DNA of 25,840 nt from Acidimicrobiia bacterium UBA4744 (GTDB lineage Bacteria > Actinomycetota > Acidimicrobiia > Spongiisociales > UBA4744): assembly GCA_002403855.1 (NCBI GenBank), contig DHIO01000031.1, positions 1 to 25,840 of the forward strand, given 5' to 3'. The notes beneath the pieces are model-generated. The model worked only from the letters and a program-made list of their open reading frames with translations. It was not told the origin of the DNA and made no database searches. Shown piece after piece: positions 23,162-25,840 of this stretch. The number at the start of each line of letters is the position of its first letter. Positions within the stretch are counted from its first letter, which is position 1. Position numbers and translations under genes: made by a program.

Positions 23162-23406
23162 ACCTGGAACTCTCGCCGTTCGACTTCCGTCAGACCGCCC
23201 CAGATGCCGTATGGCTCACGAATGGCAACGGCCGATTCAAGACACTCCCCCTTCACCGGGCAGGCTTTGCAGATGGCCTTGGCCCTCACCTCTCGCCGCT
23301 CGCGCTCGTCCTTCCGTTCGAAGGTGCTGGGAGGAAAAAAGAGGTGAGAATGGTTTCCCCTGCAGAGTGCTCGCGGCTGCCAGTTGGCCACTGCCGACGT
23401 CGACAC
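23149..23406 (-). CDS. WhiB-family iron-sulfur transcriptional regulator
   Basis: 85 aa from a GTG at 23406 with GGAGGAGG about 9 nt upstream; the longer in-frame extension has no family sequence and is rejected. Four cysteines in the WhiB arrangement: Cys15 (ALCRGN), Cys46 and Cys49 (CKAC), Cys55 (GEC), ligating a [4Fe-4S] cluster. The GIWGG turn follows (YGIWGGLTEVERR). The WhiB family is confined to Actinobacteria and their phages. These proteins usually act with the primary sigma factor as redox- or NO-responsive regulators. Which Wbl subclass it is cannot be settled here; the long basic AT-hook tail of WhiB7 is absent. Its end overlaps the end of selB by 13 nt, tail to tail. Confidence 0.93.
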   Translation of the reverse strand: MSTSAVANWQPRALCRGNHSHLFFPPSTFERKDERERREVRAKAICKACPVKGECLESAVAIREPYGIWGGLTEVERREFQVQTA

Positions 23407-23435
23407 GTTGTTCCCCTCCTCCCGAGAGCGCCGCG

Positions 23436-23441
23436 AAGTTA
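23436..23441 (-). promoter_or_regulatory. Possible -10 for whiB
   Basis: TAACTT on the minus strand, 29 bp before the GTG, with TGGCAA 17 bp further upstream as a weak -35. It would give a short leader containing the strong SD. Weak by sequence alone. Confidence 0.35.
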
Positions 23442-23485
23442 CCAGGGCATCCAGAACCTTGCCAGGAAAAAGATGGAAAGTGAGG

Positions 23486-23506
23486 AAAAAATTTCGCGCA
23501 ATCGCG
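23486..23506 (-). terminator. Intrinsic terminator after nfeD
   Basis: Minus strand: CGCG-ATTG-CGCG hairpin (short, all GC), then AAATTTTTT, 3 bp after the nfeD stop. The stem is only 4 bp but the T-run is strong. It separates nfeD from whiB. Confidence 0.5.
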
Positions 23507-23509
23507 GCG

Positions 23510-24787
23510 TCAACCAGCGGGGTCCGAGCCCGGATCGACCTCCAGTACCAGTCCACGGATGCCGGTCACTCTCACCGGATCACCCGACGATATGCCGGCT
23601 TCACGGTGCGACCGGGCACGCCACCGGGCGCCGTCGACCTCGACGATCCCGTCCGGCTTCAATTCGGTGACGGCGTTCCCTTTGCGGCCGAGCAGATGAT
23701 CCCGCCCGATGGTTCCGGTGGAGAAACGTGAGCGGGCCACGACCGGCATGGCGATCAGATAGAAGAAGATTGCCGCCAGAACGGTAAGGACGACTCCCCA
23801 GGGCGATGGGGTGATCTGCGGAGCGGCATCGGTGAGGAAGAGGCCGCCCGCAACCAGGGCCCCCGTAGCGACAATGCTGTAGATCCCGAAGGAGCGGCGC
23901 TGGAATTCGGCCGTGTATGCGAACAGTCCCAACCCGATGAGAACCAATGCCCACCACCGGACGGGAAGCACCGTGAGACCGTAGCCGGCCATCAGGAGCG
24001 AGATGACTCCGGTAACGGCGGCCAGTCCGGGCCCAACGGCGTAGAACTCGAAGGCTGCCAGCGTCAGGCCCATGACCAGGAAGAAGAAGGCCGCCTCCGG
24101 TTGCACCGACAGGCGCAAAAGCCGGGTGAACAGCCCGGGTTCATGGAAACGCACCTGGGCGGTCGGCAGGATTCGGACGGTACCGTCCTCAGCGGTCTCC
24201 TCTCGGGCCGTCGTGAGGGTGGAGGTTCCCCGCTGCGAGTCGACTTCTCGTCCATGAAGCCAGACAACCACTTGCCCGATCGACGGGAGGGCCCCATCGA
24301 CCAGGCCGGGGATAGCCTCCTGCACCGTCACGATCGGTTCGAGCATCGTGAACGACGAGACTCCGGCCAGGACATCGCTTTCCCGACCGGCCACGGTGGG
24401 CGTCAGGTAGCCGATCTCGGCGCCCGGGGCGGCCGTCTTGAGGGGCGCGGCAATCAGCAAACGCGCCGCCCCCCCATAGGCAACGGCCGGCGCCTCCCCG
24501 ACCCAAACTGCCAAGGGCAGAGGAGGCTGCTTGAACAGGTCGACCAGGACTTCGATGTCCTCGGTGAGCGCCCCTTCCGAATCGAGCTGGATGATGGCGG
24601 CTTGAGAACCGGCGGCCGCGACATCTTCGAGCGTTTCTTCGACGAATCGAATCACGCTCTGATCGAGAGGACCCGAAACCACGATGACGTCGAGTGGGGC
24701 AGGCTCCTGCCCCGCCGCCGCCGGCATGGATACGAGGGCGGCGAAAAGGGCGCCAAGGAAGAGCAGGAATCGGTTCACGGCAGCCAT
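23510..24787 (-). CDS. Long-form NfeD protein (ClpP-like domain, membrane helices, OB domain)
   Basis: 425 aa. Signal sequence (about 5-26), a ClpP/crotonase-fold domain (about 32-190), four to five membrane helices (about 233-350), and a C-terminal NfeD OB domain (365-418, GRKGNAVTELKPDGIVEVDG). Long NfeD (NfeD1b) proteins pair with stomatin-like proteins and include serine proteases such as PH1510. Here the nucleophile region reads AVAYGGAARLLIAAP where the protease has ASAGTY, so no Ser is present and proteolysis is doubtful. No stomatin/SPFH gene is in the window. The start at 24787 gives a proper signal sequence but no SD is evident. Upstream of whiB, separated by a terminator. Confidence 0.88.
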   Translation of the reverse strand: MAAVNRFLLFLGALFAALVSMPAAAGQEPAPLDVIVVSGPLDQSVIRFVEETLEDVAAAGSQAAIIQLDSEGALTEDIEVLVDLFKQPPLPLAVWVGEAPAVAYGGAARLLIAAPLKTAAPGAEIGYLTPTVAGRESDVLAGVSSFTMLEPIVTVQEAIPGLVDGALPSIGQVVVWLHGREVDSQRGTSTLTTAREETAEDGTVRILPTAQVRFHEPGLFTRLLRLSVQPEAAFFFLVMGLTLAAFEFYAVGPGLAAVTGVISLLMAGYGLTVLPVRWWALVLIGLGLFAYTAEFQRRSFGIYSIVATGALVAGGLFLTDAAPQITPSPWGVVLTVLAAIFFYLIAMPVVARSRFSTGTIGRDHLLGRKGNAVTELKPDGIVEVDGARWRARSHREAGISSGDPVRVTGIRGLVLEVDPGSDPAG

Positions 24788-24845
24788 GTTAGGGAGCGAC
24801 CGCCGACAGGCGGGCGGCAGCCGGTCGGGGCTCGCAGCCCGGCAC

Positions 24846-24851
24846 TAGAGT
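24846..24851 (+). promoter_or_regulatory. -10 hexamer for the single-domain response regulator
   Basis: TAGAGT ends 8 nt before the ATG at 24860; no SD is visible. Same leaderless spacing as selA, fxsA and mrp. Confidence 0.4.
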
Positions 24852-24859
24852 CCCCCGTT

Positions 24860-25246
24860 ATGAAGGTACTTCTGGTAGCCGATGAGTTGTGGACCCGGAA
24901 CGAGGCCATCGCGGCGCTTTCTGAACCGGACACGGTCATCCGCGAGGTGACGGATCCACGAGACGCATCTCGAGAAGCCGACCGGTTTGAGCCCGATGTG
25001 GCCATCGTCGACATGCAGATCGCGTCCATGGGCGGCATGGCCGTGGCACGCGCGCTGCGGGAGGCCGAATTCGCCGAGGACATCCCGGCCACCTCAATTG
25101 TGCTGTTGCTAGACCGAACCGCCGACGAGTTTCTGGCCCGGCGGGCGGCGGCCGACGCCTGGGTGGTCAAACCATTCACCCCTCAGCAATTGCGGGCGAT
25201 CATTGCGTCCGCCGGAACCGGCCCGACCGGAGGGCGTTCGGAGTGA
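24860..25246 (+). CDS. Single-domain response regulator (receiver only)
   Basis: 128 aa from the ATG at 24860; the frame is open far upstream but that part lies antisense to nfeD. It is a CheY-like receiver alone: phospho-Asp about 51 in VAIVDMQIASMGGM, Lys in WVVKPFTPQQL, and only one of the usual two N-terminal acidic residues (LLVADELW). The Thr/Ser switch position is not evident (IVLLLDRTADE). No output domain follows, so it should act through protein contacts or a phosphorelay. No kinase is adjacent; the tandem-GAF kinase about 17 kb away is the only one in the window, and pairing them is speculation. Confidence 0.8.
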   Translation: MKVLLVADELWTRNEAIAALSEPDTVIREVTDPRDASREADRFEPDVAIVDMQIASMGGMAVARALREAEFAEDIPATSIVLLLDRTADEFLARRAAADAWVVKPFTPQQLRAIIASAGTGPTGGRSE

Positions 25247-25289
25247 ACTCGAAGCCGGGCGGCGGAGCCTCCCCGCAGGCCACATAGAC

Positions 25290-25840
25290 ATGACGACCCT
25301 GCAACTCATCCTGTTGCTGGTCCTCGCCCTTTGCATCCTCTCCTCGGGATTCCTCTCAGGTTCCGAAACGGCGATGGTCGCCGTGCCGAGAGAGCGGGCG
25401 CATCAGTTGGCAAATTACGGCAAACGGGGCGAACGACTCGAAGAACTGCTGGCAGACCTGGAGGACACCATCGGCACCCTGCTGCTGGCCAACAACTTCG
25501 TCAACATCCTTGGAGCGTCGGTAGCCACCACTCTGGCCATCGACCTGGTCGGAGAGTCCTGGGGCCCCTGGCTGGCGACCGTTGCGGTCACGACCATCAT
25601 TCTGATCGTCGGCGAGATAACCCCAAAGACACTCGCGGCACGGCGCCCGGAGCAGTACGCCCTCACCGTGGCGGGGGCTCTCTGGCGCATGTCGAGAGTG
25701 TTGCGGCCGGTGGCACGTCTCTTCGTTGCTGGAAGCCGGGGCATCCTCCGTCTGCTTGGTGTCCACGCCACCCGCGAGTCGACGTTGGTCACCGAAGAAG
25801 ACATCCGTTCCATGGCGGTGCTCGGTCAGGAAGCCGGCGA
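25290..25840 (+). CDS. CNNM/CorC (HlyC) family membrane protein, partial (C-terminus beyond window)
   Basis: The frame from the ATG at 25290 is open to the window end, 183 residues. An N-terminal hydrophobic helix is followed by SGFLSGSETAMVAV and, later, IVGEITPKTLAAR, the paired marks of the DUF21/CNNM transmembrane domain. The usual acidic hairpin region TRESTLVTEEDIR that leads into the CBS pair is just reached. Family members are Mg2+/Co2+ transporters or related; many were annotated as hemolysins. CBS and CorC_HlyC domains should lie right of the window. No SD; 43 bp after the receiver gene, same strand, possibly one transcript. Confidence 0.9.
   Translation, partial: MTTLQLILLLVLALCILSSGFLSGSETAMVAVPRERAHQLANYGKRGERLEELLADLEDTIGTLLLANNFVNILGASVATTLAIDLVGESWGPWLATVAVTTIILIVGEITPKTLAARRPEQYALTVAGALWRMSRVLRPVARLFVAGSRGILRLLGVHATRESTLVTEEDIRSMAVLGQEAG

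Noticed and set aside
23149..23556. Longer 135-codon start for whiB
   Set aside because: The extra 50 residues are unlike any WhiB N-terminus and cross the nfeD terminator. The GTG at 23406 has a strong SD.
24101..24859. N-terminal extension of the receiver protein, and the other long + frames opposite nfeD
   Set aside because: Antisense to nfeD, no motifs. The receiver fold begins at 24860.

Overview
The window (25,840 bp, high GC) reads as a chromosomal segment of an actinobacterium. The lineage markers are a WhiB-family Fe-S protein, an Eis-type acetyltransferase, an actinobacterial GlnA2-like glutamine synthetase, a GlnR-like orphan OmpR-type regulator, and several genes with no Shine-Dalgarno (SD) sequence and a -10 hexamer 7-8 nt before the ATG (leaderless pattern). 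Threonine-rich 'TTTT' linkers in two exported proteins suggest Acidimicrobiia-like bacteria. That placement is inference. I see no integrase, transposase, CRISPR array, tRNA, rRNA or defence island.

Layout. 1-3007 (-): hydantoinase/oxoprolinase pair hyuA-hyuB, with hyuB running off the left edge. 3050-5008: a stand-alone Nfu N-terminal domain protein, then two divergent single-pass membrane proteins, one resembling VirB8/TcpC. 5062-6285: Eis acetyltransferase with a terminator hairpin inside its last codons. 6296-11777: nitrogen-assimilation cluster with a soluble tandem-GAF histidine kinase, glnA (GSI-beta) and, divergently, a glnA2-like GSI-alpha gene overlapping a glnR-like gene. A four-half-site GlnR-box-like array lies between the two synthetase genes. 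11925-14827 (-): DUF1028 protein, ALDH7-type aldehyde dehydrogenase and RidA.

14940-16578: A-type Fe-S carrier (-) and Mrp ATPase (+), divergent across a 94-103 bp region holding a tandem 12-bp direct repeat. 16579-16907: gene-free, with hairpins. 16908-19946 (-): tightly overlapping operon fxsA, NUDIX, metallo-beta-lactamase-fold hydrolase, M23 peptidase. 19983-23161 (+): selA-selB, so the genome should use selenocysteine; selD and tRNA-Sec are not in the window. 23149-24787 (-): whiB and a long NfeD protein. 24860-25840 (+): single-domain response regulator and the start of a CNNM/CorC-family transporter.

The themes are nitrogen assimilation under a probable local GlnR circuit, Fe-S cluster assembly, selenocysteine decoding, and cell-envelope or hydrolytic housekeeping. 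I found no clearly new multi-gene system. The most promising novelties are regulatory: the GlnR-box array, the hesB/mrp direct repeat, the back-to-back leaderless selA/fxsA promoters, the 18-bp perfect inverted repeat after glnR, and the terminator embedded in the eis 3' codons.
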